A stretch of DNA of 64,000 nucleotides, taken from Prosopocoilus inquinatus (taxonomy: Eukaryota; Arthropoda; Insecta; Coleoptera; Lucanidae). A program made the position numbers and the translations under genes. The DNA is taken from positions 62,001-126,000 of the forward strand of contig JAYKNF010000037.1 in the NCBI GenBank assembly GCA_036172665.1. The letters run 5' to 3'. The notes beneath the pieces are model-generated. The model did no database searches and had not been told where the DNA came from. It saw only the letters and a list, made by a program, of their open reading frames with translations. Shown piece after piece: positions 37,851 to 53,174 of the stretch (positions are counted from its first letter, which is position 1; each line of letters begins with the position of its first letter).

Positions 37851-40494
37851 ACTCGCATTAGCGATGTTCCTGTGATGTATCTAATCGATCCTTACTTATC
37901 TACTATGTTATTTGACGTTTCGATGGACTCCAGTAACTCTGATGTGAGATGCGAAATTTTCGGACGCAGCAGAAGCTGCAAATAGTTTTAAATGAAACAA
38001 CACGCATTAGCGTTGTTCCTGTGATGTATCTAATCGATCCTTACTCATCTATCATGTTATTTGACGTTTGGATGGACTCCAGTAACTCTGATGTGAGATA
38101 CAAAGTTCTCGGACGCAGCAGTAGCTGGAAATAGTATTGAACGAAACAACACGTATTAGCGTTGTTCCTGTGATGTATCTAAGCGATCCTTACTTATCTA
38201 ACATGTTATTTGACGTTTGGATGGACTCCAGTAACTCTGATGTGAGATACGACGTTTTCGGACGCAGCAGAAGCTGGAAATAGTTTTAAACGAAACAACA
38301 CGCATTAGCGATGTTCCTGTGATGTATCTAATCGATCCTTACTCATCTATCATGTTATTTGTCGTTTCGATGGACTCCAGTAACTCTTATGTGAGATACG
38401 ACGTCTTCGGACGCAGCAGAAGCTGGAAATAGTCTTAAACGAAACAACACGCATTAGCGATGTTCCTGTGATGTATCTAATCGATCCTTACTCATCTATC
38501 ATGTTACTTTACGTTTGGATGGACTCCAGTAACTCTGATATGAAATACAAAGTTTTTGGACGCAGCAGGAGCTGGAAATAGTTTTAAACGAAACAACTCG
38601 CATTAGCGATGTTCCTGTGATGTATCTAATCGATCCTTACTCATCTATCATGTTATTTTACGTTTGGATGGACTCCAGTAACTCTGATGTGAGATACAAA
38701 GTTTTTGGACGCAGCAGGAGCTGGAAATAGTTTTAAACGAAACAACACGTATTAGCGTTGTTCCTGTGATGGTTCTAATCGATCCTTACTTATCTACTAT
38801 GTTATTTGAAGTTTCGATGGACTCCAGTAACTCTGATGTGAGATACGAAATTTTCGGACGCAGCAGAAGCTGGAAATAGTTTTAAACGAAACAACACGCA
38901 TTAGCGTTGTTCCTGTGATGTATCTAATCGATCCTTACTCATCTATCATGTTATTTGACGTTTCGATGGACTCTAGTAATTCTGAAGTGAGTAACGGAGT
39001 TTTTGGACGCAGCAGGAGCTGGAAATAGTTTTAAACGAAACAACACGTATTAGCGTTGTTCCTGTGATGTATCTAATCGATCCTTACTTATCTACTATGT
39101 TATTTGACGTTTCGATGGACTCCAGTAACTCTGATGTGAGATGCGAAATTTTCGGACGCAGCAGAAGCTGCAAATAGTTTTAAATGAAACAACACGCATT
39201 AGCGTTGTTCCTGTGATGTATCTAATCGATCCTTACTCATCTATCATGTTATTTGACGTTTCGATGGACTCTAGTAACTCTGATGTGATACGAAGTTTTT
39301 GGACGCAGCAGGAGCTGGAAATAGTTTTAAACGAAACAACACGTATTAGCGTTGTTCCTGTGATGTATCTAATCGATCCTTACTCATCTATCATGTTATT
39401 TGACGTTTGGATGGACTCCAGTAACTCTGATGTGAGATACAAAGTTCTCGGACGCAGCAGAAGCTGGAAATAGTTTTGAACGAAACAACACGTATTAGCG
39501 TTGTTCCTGTGATGTATCTAAGCGATCCTTACTTATCTAACATGTTATTTGACGTTTGGATGGACTCCAGTAACTCTGATGTAAGATACAAAGTTCTCGG
39601 ACGCAGCAGTAGCTGGAAATAGTTTTGAACGAAACAACACGTATTAGCGTTGTTCCTGTGATGTATCTAAGCAATCCTTACTCATCTATCATGTTATTTT
39701 ACGTTTGGATGGACTCCAGTAACTCTGATATGAGATACAAAGTTTTTGGACGCAGCAGAAGCTGGAAATAGTTTTAAACGAAACAACAAGCATTAGCGAT
39801 GTTCCTGTGATGTATCTAATCGATCCTTACTCATTTATCATGTTATTTTACGTTTGGATGGACTCCAGTAACTCTGATGTGAGATACAAAGTTCTCGGAC
39901 GCAGCAGAAGCTGGAAATAGTTTTGAACGAAACAACACGTATTAGCGTTGTTCCTGTGATGTATCTAATCGATCCTTACTTATCTACTATGTTATTTGAC
40001 GTTTCGATGGACTCCAGTAACTCTGATGTGAGATACGAAATTTTCGGACGCAGCAGAAGCTGGAAATAGTTTTAAACGAAACAACACGCATTAGCGTTGT
40101 TCCTGCGATGTATCTAAACGATCCTTACTTATCTAACATGTTATTTGACGTTTGGATGGACTCCAGTAAGTCTGATGTGAGATACGACATTTTCGGACGC
40201 AGCAGCAACTGGAAATAGTTTTAAGCGAAACAACACGTATTAGCGTTGTTCCTGTGATGTATCCAATCGATCCTTACTTATCTACTATGTTATTTGACGT
40301 TTCGATGGACTCCAGTAACTCTGATGTGAGATACGAAATTTTCGGACGCAGCAGAAGCTGGAAATAGTTTTAAACGAAACAACACGCATTAGCGTTGTTC
40401 CTGTGATGTATCTAATCGATCCTTACTCATCTATCATGTTATTTGACGTTTGGACGGACACCAGTAACTCTGATGTGAGATACAAAGTTCTAGG

Positions 40495-43400
40495 ACGCAG
40501 CAGAAGCTGGAAATAGTTTTGAACGAAACAACACGTATTAGCGTTGTTCCTGTGATGTATCTAAACGATCCTTACTTATCTAACATGTTATTTGACGTTT
40601 GGATGGACTCCAGTAAGTCTGATGTGAGATACGACGTTTTCGGGCGCAGCAGCATCTGGAAATAGTTTTAAACGAAACAACACGTATTATCGTTGTTCCT
40701 GTGATGTATCTAATCGATCCTTACTCATCTATCATGTTATTTGACGTTTGGATGGACTCCAGTAACTCTGATGTGAGACACAAAGTTCTCGGACGCAGCA
40801 GTAGCTGGAAATAGTTTTGAACGAAACAACACGTATTAGCGTTGTTCCTGTGATGTATCTAAGCGATCCTTACTTATCTAACATGTTATTTGACGTTTGG
40901 ATGGACTCCAGTAACTCTGATGTGAGATACGACGTTTTCGGACGCAGCAGAAGCTGGAAATAGTTTTAAACGAAACAACACGCATTAGCGATGTTCCTGT
41001 GATGTATCTAATCGATCCTTACTCATCTATCATCTTATTTGTCGTTTCGATGGACTCCAGTAACTCTTATGTGAGATACGACGTTTTCGGACGCAGCAGA
41101 AGCTGGAAATAGTTTTAAACGAAACAACACGCATTAGCGATGTTCCTGTGATGTATCTAATCGATCCTTACTCATCTATCATGTTATTTTACGTTCGGAT
41201 GGACTCCAGTAACTCTGATATGAAATACAAAGTTTTTGGACGCAGCAGGAGCTGGAAATAGATTTAAACGAAACAACTCGCATTAGCGATGTTCCTGTGA
41301 TGTATCTAATCGATCCTTACTCATCTATCATGTTATTTTACGTTTGGATGGACTCCAGTAACTCTGATGTGAGATACAAAGTTTTTGGACGCAGCAGGAG
41401 CTGGAAATAGTTTTAAACGAAACAACACGTATTAGCGTTGTTCCTGTGATGTATCTAATCGATCCTTACTTACCTAGCATGTTATTTGACGTTTGAATGG
41501 ACTCCAGTAACTCTGATGTGAGATACAAAGTTCTCGGACGCAGCAGAAGCTGGAAATAGTTTTGAACGAAACAACACGTATTAGCGTTGTTCCTGTGATG
41601 TATCTAATCGATCCTTACTTATCTACTATGTTATTTGACGTTTCGATGAACTCCAGTAACTCTGATGTGAGATACGAAATTTTCGGACGCAACAGAAGCT
41701 GCAAATAGTTTTAAATGAAACAACACGCATTAGCGTTGTTCCTGTGATGTATCTAATCGATCCTTACTCACCTATCATGTTATTTGACGTTTCGATGGAC
41801 TCTAGTAACTCTGATGTGAGATACGAAGTTTTTGGACGCAGCAGGAGCTGGAAATAGTTTTAAACGAAACAACACGTATTAGCGTTGTTCCTGTGATGTA
41901 TCTAATCGATCCTTACTCATCTATCATGTTATTTGACTTTGGATGGACTCCAGTAACTCTGATGTGAGATACAAAGTTCTCGGACGCAGCAGTAGCTGGA
42001 AATAGTTTTGAACGAAACAACACGTATTAGCGTTGTTCCTGTGATGTATCTAAGCAATCCTTACTCATCTATCATGTTATTTTACGTTTGGATGGACTCC
42101 AGTAACTCTGATATGAGATACAAAGTTTTTGGACGCAGCAGAAGCTGGAAATAGTTTTAAACGAAACAACAAGCATTAGCGATGTTCCTGTGACGTATCT
42201 AATCGATCCTTACTCATCTATCATGTTATTTTACGTTTGGATGGACTCCAGTAACTCTGATGTGAGATACAAAGTTCTCGGACGCAGCAGAAGCTGGAAA
42301 TAGTTTTGAACGAAACAACACGTATTAGCGTTGTTCCTGTGATGTATCTAAACGATCCTTACTTATCTAACATGTTATTTGACGTTTGGATGGACTCCAG
42401 TAAGTCTGATGTGAGATACGACGTTTTCGGGCGCAGCAGCATCTGGAAATAGTTTTAAACGAAACAACACGTATTATCGTTGTTCCTGTGATGTATCTAA
42501 TCGATCCTTACTCATCTATCATGTTATTTGACGTTTGGATGGACTCCAGTAACTCTGATGTGAGACACAAAGTTCTCGGACGCAGCAGTAGCTGGAAATA
42601 GTTTTGAACGAAACAACACGTATTAGCGTTGTTCCTGTGATGTATCTAAGCGATCCTTACTTATCTAACATGTTATTTGACGTTTGGATGGACTCCAGTA
42701 ACTCTGATGTGAGATACGACGTTTTCGGACGCAGCAGAAGCTGGAAATAGTTTTAAACGAAACAACACGCATTAGCGATGTTCCTGTGATGTATCTAATC
42801 GATCCTTACTCATCTATCATCTTATTTGTCGTTTCGATGGACTCCAGTAACTCTTATGTGAGATACGACGTTTTCGGACGCAGCAGAAGCTGGAAATAGT
42901 TTTAAACGAAACAACACGCATTAGCGATGTTCCTGTGATGTATCTAATCGATCCTTACTCATCTATCATGTTATTTTACGTTCGGATGGACTCCAGTAAC
43001 TCTGATATGAAATACAAAGTTTTTGGACGCAGCAGGAGCTGGAAATAGATTTAAACGAAACAACTCGCATTAGCGATGTTCCTGTGATGTATCTAATCGA
43101 TCCTTACTCATCTATCATGTTATTTTACGTTTGGATGGACTCCAGTAACTCTGATGTGAGATACAAAGTTTTTGGACGCAGCAGGAGCTGGAAATAGTTT
43201 TAAACGAAACAACACGTATTAGCGTTGTTCCTGTGATGTATCTAATCGATCCTTACTTACCTAGCATGTTATTTGACGTTTGAATGGACTCCAGTAACTC
43301 TGATGTGAGATACAAAGTTCTCGGACGCAGCAGAAGCTGGAAATAGTTTTGAACGAAACAACACGTATTAGCGTTGTTCCTGTGATGTATCTAATCGATC

Positions 43401-43978
43401 CTTACTTATCTACTATGTTATTTGACGTTTCGATGAACTCCAGTAACTCTGATGTGAGATACGAAATTTTCGGACGCAACAGAAGCTGCAAATAGTTTTA
43501 AATGAAACAACACGCATTAGCGTTGTTCCTGTGATGTATCTAATCGATCCTTACTCACCTATCATGTTATTTGACGTTTCGATGGACTCTAGTAACTCTG
43601 ATGTGAGATACGAAGTTTTTGGACGCAGCAGGAGCTGGAAATAGTTTTAAACGAAACAACACGTATTAGCGTTGTTCCTGTGATGTATCTAATCGATCCT
43701 TACTCATCTATCATGTTATTTGACTTTGGATGGACTCCAGTAACTCTGATGTGAGATACAAAGTTCTCGGACGCAGCAGTAGCTGGAAATAGTTTTGAAC
43801 GAAACAACACGTATTAGCGTTGTTCCTGTGATGTATCTAAGCAATCCTTACTCATCTATCATGTTATTTTACGTTTGGATGGACTCCAGTAACTCTGATA
43901 TGAGATACAAAGTTTTTGGACGCAGCAGAAGCTGGAAATAGTTTTAAACGAAACAACAAGCATTAGCGATGTTCCTGT
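40495..43978 (+). repeat. 12-monomer tandem duplication (period 1787 bp), near-identical copies
   Basis: About 40495-42191 reappears at about 42282-43978. Private markers shared at 1787-bp spacing are CATCTTATTTGTCG (41031 and 42818), TTACGTTCGGATGG, GGAAATAGATTTAAACG and a 1-bp deletion giving TTTGACTTTGG (41937/41938 and 43724/43725). The period is 12 x 149 minus that base. I saw no differences inside the duplicated core, so this looks like one of the youngest duplications in the window. Confidence 0.87.
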
Positions 43979-44874
43979 GATGTATCTAATCGATCCTTAC
44001 TCACCTATCATGTTATTTGACGTTTCGATGGACTCTAGTAACTCTGATGTGAGATACGAAGTTTTTGGACGCAGCAGGAGCTGGAAATAGTTTTAAACGA
44101 AACAACACGTATTAGCGTTGTTCCTGTGATGTATCTAATCGATCCTTACTTATCTACTATGTTATTTGACGTTTCGATGGACTCCAGTAACTCTGATGTG
44201 AGATACGAAATTTTCGGACGCAGCAGAAGCTGGAAATAGTTTTAAACGAAACAACACGCATTAGCGTTGTTCCTGTGATGTATCTAAACGATCCTTAATT
44301 ATCTAACATGTTATTTGACGTTTGGATGGACTCCAGTAAGTCTGATGTGAGATACGACATTTTCGGACGCAGCAGCAACTGGAAATAGTTTTAAACGAAA
44401 CAACACGTATTAGCGTTGTTCCTGTGATGTATCCAATCGATCCTTACTTATCTACTATGTTATTTGACGTTTCGATGGACTCCAGTAACTCTGATGTGAG
44501 ATACGAAATTTTCGGACGCAGCAGAAGCTGGAAATAGTTTTAAACGAAACAACACGCATTAGCGTTGTTCCTGTGATGTATCTAATCGATCCTTACTCAT
44601 CTATCATGTTATTTGACGTTTGGACGGACACCAGTAACTCTGATGTGAGATACAAAGTTCTAGGACGCAGCAGAAGCTGGAAATAGTTTTGAACGAAACA
44701 ACACGTATTAGCGTTGTTCCTGTGATGTATCTAAACGATCCTTACTTATCTAACATGTTATTTGACGTTTGGATGGACTCCAGTAAGTCTGATGTGAGAT
44801 ACGACGTTTTCGGGCGCAGCAGCATCTGGAAATAGTTTTAAACGAAACAACACGTATTATCGTTGTTCCTGTGA

Positions 44875-47590
44875 TGTATCTAATCGATCCTTACTCATCT
44901 ATCATGTTATTTGACGTTTGGATGGACTCCAGTAACTCTGATGTGAGACACAAAGTTCTCGGACGCAGCAGTAGCTGGAAATAGTTTTGAACGAAACAAC
45001 ACGTATTAGCGTTGTTCCTGTGATGTATCTAAGCGATCCTTACTTATCTAACATGTTATTTGACGTTTGGATGGACTCCAGTAACTCTGATGTGAGATAC
45101 GACGTTTTCGGACGCAGCAGAAGCTGGAAATAGTTTTAAACGAAACAACACGCATTAGCGATGTTCCTGTGATGTATCTAATCGATCCTTACTCATCTAT
45201 CATGTTATTTGTCGTTTCGATGGACTCCAGTAACTCTTATGTGAGATACGACGTTTTCGGACGCAGCAGAAGCTGGAAATAGTTTTAAACGAAACAACAC
45301 GTATTATCGTTGTTCCTGTGATGTATCTAATCGATCCTTACTCATCTATCATGTTATTTGACGTTTGGATGGACTCCAGTAACTCTGATGTGAGATACAA
45401 AGTTCTCGGACGCAGCAGTAGCTGGAAATAGTTTTGAACGAAACAACACGTATTAGCGTTGTTCCTGTGATGTATCTAAGCAATCCTTACTCATCTATCA
45501 TGTTATTTTACGTTTGGATGGACTGCAGTAACTCTGATATGAGATACAAAGTTTTTGGACGCAGCAGAAGCTGGAAATAGTTTTAAACGAAACAACAAGC
45601 ATTAGCGATGTTCCTGTGACGTATCTAATCGATCCTTACTCATCTATCATGTTATTTTACGTTTGGATGGACTCCAGTAACTCTGATGTGAGATACAAAG
45701 TTCTCGGACGCAGCAGAAGCTGGAAATAGTTTTGAACGAAACAACACGTATTAGCGTTGTTCCTGTGATGTATCTAATCGATCCTTACTTATCTACTATG
45801 TTATTTGACGTTTCGATGGACTCCAGTAACTCTGATGTGAGATACGAAATTTTCGGACGCAGCAGAAGCTGGAAATAGTTTTAAACGAAACAACACGCAT
45901 TAGCGTTGTTCCTGTGATGTATCTAAACGATCCTTACTTATCTAACATGTTATTTGACGTTTGGATGGACTCCAGTAAGTCTGATGTGAGATACGACATT
46001 TTCGGACGCAGCAGCAACTGGAAATAGTTTTAAACGAAACAACACGTATTAGCGTTGTTCCTGTGATGTATCCAATCGATCCTTACTTATCTACTATGTT
46101 ATTTGACGTTTCGATGGACTCCAGTAACTCTGATGTGAGATACGAAATTTTCGGACGCAGCAGAAGCTGGAAATAGTTTTAAACGAAACAACACGCATTA
46201 GCGTTGTTCCTGTGATGTATCTAATCGATCCTTACTCATCTATCATGTTATTTGACGTTTGGATGGACTCCAGTAACTCTGATGTGAGACACAAAGTTCT
46301 CGGACGCAGCAGTAGCTGGAAATAGTTTTGAACGAAACAACACGTATTAGCGTTGTTCCTGTGATGTATCTAAGCGATCCTTACTTATCTAACATGTTAT
46401 TTGACGTTTGGATGGACTCCAGTAACTCTGATGTGAGATACGACGTTTTCGGACGCAGCAGAAGCTGGAAATAGTTTTAAACGAAACAACACGCATTAGC
46501 GATGTTCCTGTGATGTATCTAATCGATCCTTACTCATCTATCATGTTATTTGTCGTTTCGATGGACTCCAGTAACTCTTATGTGAGATACGACGTTTTCG
46601 GACGCAGCAGAAGCTGGAAATAGTTTTAAACGAAACAACACGTATTATCGTTGTTCCTGTGATGTATCTAATCGATCCTTACTCATCTATCATGTTATTT
46701 GACGTTTGGATGGACTCCAGTAACTCTGATGTGAGATACAAAGTTCTCGGACGCAGCAGTAGCTGGAAATAGTTTTGAACGAAACAACACGTATTAGCGT
46801 TGTTCCTGTGATGTATCTAAGCAATCCTTACTCATCTATCATGTTATTTTACGTTTGGATGGACTGCAGTAACTCTGATATGAGATACAAAGTTTTTGGA
46901 CGCAGCAGAAGCTGGAAATAGTTTTAAACGAAACAACAAGCATTAGCGATGTTCCTGTGACGTATCTAATCGATCCTTACTCATCTATCATGTTATTTTA
47001 CGTTTGGATGGACTCCAGTAACTCTGATGTGAGATACAAAGTTCTCGGACGCAGCAGAAGCTGGAAATAGTTTTGAACGAAACAACACGTATTAGCGTTG
47101 TTCCTGTGATGTATCTAATCGATCCTTACTTATCTACTATGTTATTTGACGTTTCGATGGACTCCAGTAACTCTGATGTGAGATACGAAATTTTCGGACG
47201 CAGCAGAAGCTGGAAATAGTTTTAAACGAAACAACACGCATTAGCGTTGTTCCTGTGATGTATCTAATCGATCCTTACTCATCTATCATGTTATTTTACG
47301 TTTGGATGGACTCCAGTAAGTCTGATGTGAGATACGACATTTTCGGACGCAGCAGCAACTGGAAATAGTTTTAAACGAAACAACACGTATTAGCGTTGTT
47401 CCTGTGATGTATCCAATCGATCCTTACTTATCTACTATGTTATTTGACGTTTCGATGGACTCCAGTAACTCTGATGTGAGATACGAAATTTTCGGACGCA
47501 GCAGAAGCTGGAAATAGTTTTAAACGAAACAACACGCATTAGCGTTGTTCCTGTGATGTATCTAATCGATCCTTACTCATCTATCATGTT
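44875..47590 (+). repeat. 9-monomer tandem duplication (period 1341 bp)
   Basis: CGTATTATCG (45300 and 46641), the private GGACTGCAGTAAC (about 45521 and 46862) and GTGACGTATC (GACG at 45618 and 46959) all lie 1341 bp apart. One unit in the second copy (about 47270-47305) has CTCATCTATCATG and TTTTACG where the first has TTATCTAACATG and TTTGACG, suggesting a short patch of gene conversion. Confidence 0.83.
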
Positions 47591-50500
47591 ATTTGACGTT
47601 TGGACGGACACCAGTAACTCTGATGTGAGATACAAAGTTCTAGGACGCAGCAGAAGCTGGAAATAGTTTTGAACGAAACAACACGTATTAGCGTTGTTCC
47701 TGTGATGTATCTAAACGATCCTTACTTATCTAACATGTTATTTGACGTTTGGATGGACTCCAGTAAGTCTGATGTGAGATACGACGTTTTCGGGCGCAGC
47801 AGCATCTGGAAATAGTTTTAAACGAAACAACACGTATTATCGTTGTTCCTGTGATGTATCTAATCGATCCTTACTCATCTATCATGTTATTTGACGTTTG
47901 GATGGACTCCAGTAACTCTGATGTGAGACACAAAGTTCTCGGACGCAGCAGTAGCTGGAAATAGTTTTGAACGAAACAACACGTATTAGCGTTGTTCCTG
48001 TGATGTATCTAAGCGATCCTTACTTATCTAACATGTTATTTGACGTTTAGATGGACTCCAGTAACTCTGATGTGAGATACGACGTTTTCGGACGCAGCAG
48101 AAGCTGGAAATAGTTTTGAACGAAACAACACGCATTAGCGATGTTCCTGTGATGTATCTAATCGATCCTTACTCATCTATCATGTTATTTGTCGTTTCGA
48201 TGGACTCCAGTAACTCTTATGTGAGATACGACGTTTTCGGACGCAGCAGAAGCTGGAAATAGTTTTAAACGAAACAACACGCATTAGCGATGTTCCTGTG
48301 ATGTATCTAATCGATCCTTACTCATCTATCATGTTATTTTACGTTTGGATGGACTCCAGTAACTCTGATATGAAATACAAAGTTTTTGGACGCAGCAGGA
48401 GCTGGAAATAGTTTTAAACGAAACAACTCGCATTAGCGATGTTCCTGTGATGTATCTAATCGATCCTTACTCATCTATCATGTTATTTTACGTTTGGATG
48501 GACTCCAGTAACTCTGATGTGAGATACAAAGTTTTTGGACGCAGCAGGAGCTGGAAATAGTTTTAAACGAAACAACACGTATTAGCGTTGTTCCTGTGAT
48601 GTATCTAATCGATCCTTACTTACCTAGCATGTTATTTGACGTTTGAATGGACTCCAGTAACTCTGATGTGAGATACAAAGTTCTCGGACGCAGCAGAATC
48701 TGGAAATAGTTTTGAACGAAACAACACGTATTAGCGTTTTTCCTGTGATGTATCTAATCGATCCTTACTTATCTACTATGTTATTTGACGTTTCGATGAA
48801 CTCCAGTAACTCTGATGTGAGATACGAAATTTTCGGACGCAACAGAAGCTGCAAATAGTTTTAAATGAAACAACACGCATTAGCGTTGTTCCTGTGATGT
48901 ATCTAATCGATCCTTACTCACCTATCATGTTATTTGACGTTTGGATGGACTCCAGTAACTCTGATGTGAGATACAAAGTTCTCGGACACAGCAGTAGCTG
49001 GAAATAGTTTTGAACGAAACAACACGTATTAGCGTTGTTCCTGTGATGTATCTAAGCAATCCTTACTCATCTATCATGTTATTTTACGTTTGGATGGACT
49101 CCAGTAACTCTGATATTAGATACAAAGTTTTTGGACGCAGCAGAAGCTGGAAATAGTTTTAAACGAAACAACAAGCATTAGCGATGTTCCTGTGACGTAT
49201 CTAATCGATCCTTACTCATCTATCATGTTATTTTACGTTTGGATGGACTCCAGTAACTCTGATGTGAGATACAAAGTTCTCGGACGCAGCAGAAGCTGGA
49301 AATAGTTTTGAACGAAACAACACGTATTAGCGTTGTTCCTGTGATGTATCTAATCGATCCTTACTTATCTACTATGTTATTTGACGTTTCGATGGACTCC
49401 AGTAACTCTGATGTGAGATACGAAATTTTCGGACGCAGCAGAAGCTGGAAATAGTTTTAAACGAAACAACACGCATTAGCGTTGTTCCTGTGATGTATCT
49501 AAACGATCCTTACTTATCTAACATGTTATTTGACGTTTGGATGGACTCCAGTAAGTCTGATGTGAGATACGATATTTTCGGACGCAGCAGCAACTGGAAA
49601 TAGTTTTAAACGAAACAACACGTATTAGCGTTGTTCCTGTGATGTATCCAATCGATCCTTACTTATCTACTATGTTATTTGACGTTTCGATGGACTCCAG
49701 TAACTCTGATGTGAGATACGAAATTTTCGGACGCAGCAGAAGCTGGAAATAGTTTTAAACGAAACAACACGCATTAGCGTTGTTCCTGTGATGTATCTAA
49801 TCGATCCTTACTCATCTATCATGTTATTTGACGTTTGGACGGACACCAGTAACTCTGATGTGAGATACAAAGTTCTAGGACGCAGCAGAAGCTGGAAATA
49901 GTTTTGAACGAAACAACACGTATTAGCGTTGTTCCTGTGATGTATCTAAACGATCCTTACTTATCTAACATGTTATTTGACGTTTGGATGGACTCCAGTA
50001 ACTCTGATGTGAGACACAAAGTTCTCGGACGCAGCAGTAGCTGGAAATAGTTTTGAACGAAACAACACGTATTAGCGTTGTTCCTGTGATGTATCTAAGC
50101 GATCCTTACTTATCTAACATGTTATTTGACGTTTGGATGGACTCCAGTAACTCTGATGTGAGATACGACGTTTTCGGACGCAGCAGAAGCTGGAAATAGT
50201 TTTAAACGAAACAACACGTATTATCGTTGTTCCTGTGATGTATCTAATCGATCCTTACTCATCTATCATGTTATTTGACGTTTGGATGGACTCCAGTAAC
50301 TCTGATGTGAGACACAAAGTTCTCGGACGCAGCAGTAGCTGGAAATAGTTTTGAACGAAACAACACGTATTAGCGTTGTTCCTGTGATGTATCTAAGCGA
50401 TCCTTACTTATCTAACATGTTATTTGACGTTTGGATGGACTCCAGTAACTCTGATGTGAGATACGACGTTTTCGGACGCAGCAGAAGCTGGAAATAGTTT

Positions 50501-53174
50501 TAAACGAAACAACACGCATTAGCGATGTTCCTGTGATGTATCTAATCGATCCTTACTCATCTATCATGTTATTTGTCGTTTCGATGGACTCCAGTAACTC
50601 TTATGTGAGATACGACGTTTTCGGACGCAGCAGAAGCTGGAAATAGTTTTAAACGAAACAACACGTATTATCGTTGTTCCTGTGATGTATCTAATCGATC
50701 CTTACTCATCTATCATGTTATTTGACGTTTGGATGGACTCCAGTAACTCTGATGTGAGATACAAAGTTCTCGGACGCAGCAGTAGCTGGAAATAGTTTTG
50801 AACGAAACAACACGTATTAGCGTTGTTCCTGTGATGTATCTAAGCAATCCTTACTCATCTATCATGTTATTTTACGTTTGGATGGACTCCAGTAACTCTG
50901 ATATGAGATACAAAGTTTTTGGACGCAGCAGAAGCTGGAAATAGTTTTAAACGAAACAACAAGCATTAGCGATGTTCCTGTGACGTATCTAATCGATCCT
51001 TACTCATCTATCATGTTATTTTACGTTTGGATGGACTCCAGTAACTCTGATGTGAGATACAAAGTTCTCGGACGCAGCAGAAGCTGGAAATAGTTTTGAA
51101 CGAAACAACACGTATTAGCGTTGTTCCTGTGATGTATCTAATCGATCCTTACTTATCTACTATGTTATTTGACGTTTCGATGGACTCCAGTAACTCTGAT
51201 GTGAGATACCAAATTTTCGGACGCAGCAGAAGCTGGAAATAGTTTTAAACGAAACAACACGCATTAGCGTTGTTCCTGTGATGTATCTAATCGATCCTTA
51301 CTCATCTATCATGTTATTTGACGTTTGGACGGACACCAGTAACTCTGATGTGAGATACAAAGTTCTAGGACGCAGCAGAAGCTGGAAATAGTTTTGAACG
51401 AAACAACACGTATTAGCGTTGTTCCTGTGATGTATCTAAACGATCCTTACTTATCTAACATGTTATTTGACGTTTGGATGGACTCCAGTAAGTCTGATGT
51501 GAGATACGACGTTTTCGGGCGCAGCAGCATCTGGAAATAGTTTTAAACGAAACAACACGTATTATCGTTGTTCCTGTGATGTATCTAATCGATCCTTACT
51601 CATCTATCATGTTATTTGACGTTTGAATGGACTCCAGTAACTCTGATGTGAGACACAAAGTTCTAGGACGCAGCAGAAGCTGGAAATAGTTTTGAACGAA
51701 ACAACACGTATTAGCGTTGTTCCTGTGATGTATCTAAACGATCCTTACTTATCTAACATGTTATTTGACGTTTGGATGGACTCCAGTAAGTCTGATGTGA
51801 GATACGACATTTTCGGACGCAGCAGCAACTGGAAATAGTTTTAAACGAAACAACACGTATTAGCGTTGTTCCTGTGATGTATCCAATCGATCCTTACTTA
51901 TCTACTATGTTATTTGACGTTTCGATGGACTCCAGTAACTCTGATGTGAGATACGAAATTTTCGGACGCAGCAGAAGCTGGAAATAGTTTTAAACGAAAC
52001 AACACGCATTAGCGTTGTTCCTGTGATGTATCTAATCGATCCTTACTCATCTATCATGTTATTTGACGTTTGGACGGACACCAGTAACTCTGATGTGAGA
52101 TACAAAGTTCTAGGACGCAGCAGAAGCTGGAAATAGTTTTGAACGAAACAACACGTATTAGCGTTGTTCCTGTGATGTATCTAAACGATCCTTACTTATC
52201 TAACATGTTATTTGACGTTTGGATGGACTCCAGTAAGTCTGATGTGAGATACGACGTTTTCGGGCGCAGCAGCATCTGGAAATAGTTTTAAACGAAACAA
52301 CACGTATTATCGTTGTTCCTGTGATGTATCTAATCGATCCTTACTCATCTATCATGTTATTTGACGTTTGAATGGACTCCAGTAACTCTGATGTGAGACA
52401 CAAAGTTCTCGGACGCAGCAGTAGCTGGAAATGGTTTTGAACGAAACAACACGTATTAGCGTTGTTCCTGTGATGTATCTAAGCGATCCTTACTTATCTA
52501 ACATGTTATTTGACGTTTGGATGGACTCCAGTAACTCTGATGTGAGATACGACGTTTTCGGACGCAGCAGAAGCTGGAAATAGTTTTAAATGAAACAACA
52601 CGCATTAGCGTTGTTCCTGTGATGTATCTAATCGATCCTTACTCATCTATCATGTTATTTGACGTTTGGATGGACTCCAGTAACTCTGATGTGAGATACA
52701 AAGTTCTCGGACGCAGCAGTAGCTGGAAATAGTTTTGAACGAAACAACACGTATTAGCGTTGTTCCTGTGATGTATCTAAGCGATCCTTACTTATCTAAC
52801 ATGTTATTTGACGTTTGGATGGACTCCAGTAACTCTGATGTGAGATACGACGTTTTCGGACGCAGCAGAAGCTGGAAATAGTTTTAAATGAAACAACACG
52901 CATTAGCGTTGTTCCTGTGATGTATCTAATCGATCCTTACTCATCTATCATGTTATTTGACGTATCGATGGACTCTAGTAACTCTGATGTGAGATACGAA
53001 GTTTTTGGACGCAGCAGGAGCTGGAAATAGTTTTAAACGAAACAACACGTATTAGCGTTGTTCCTGTGATGTATCTAATCGATCCTTACTCATCTATCAT
53101 GTTATTTGACGTTTGGATGGACTCCAGTAACTCTGATGTGAGATACAAAGTTCTCGGACGCAGCAGTAGCTGGA

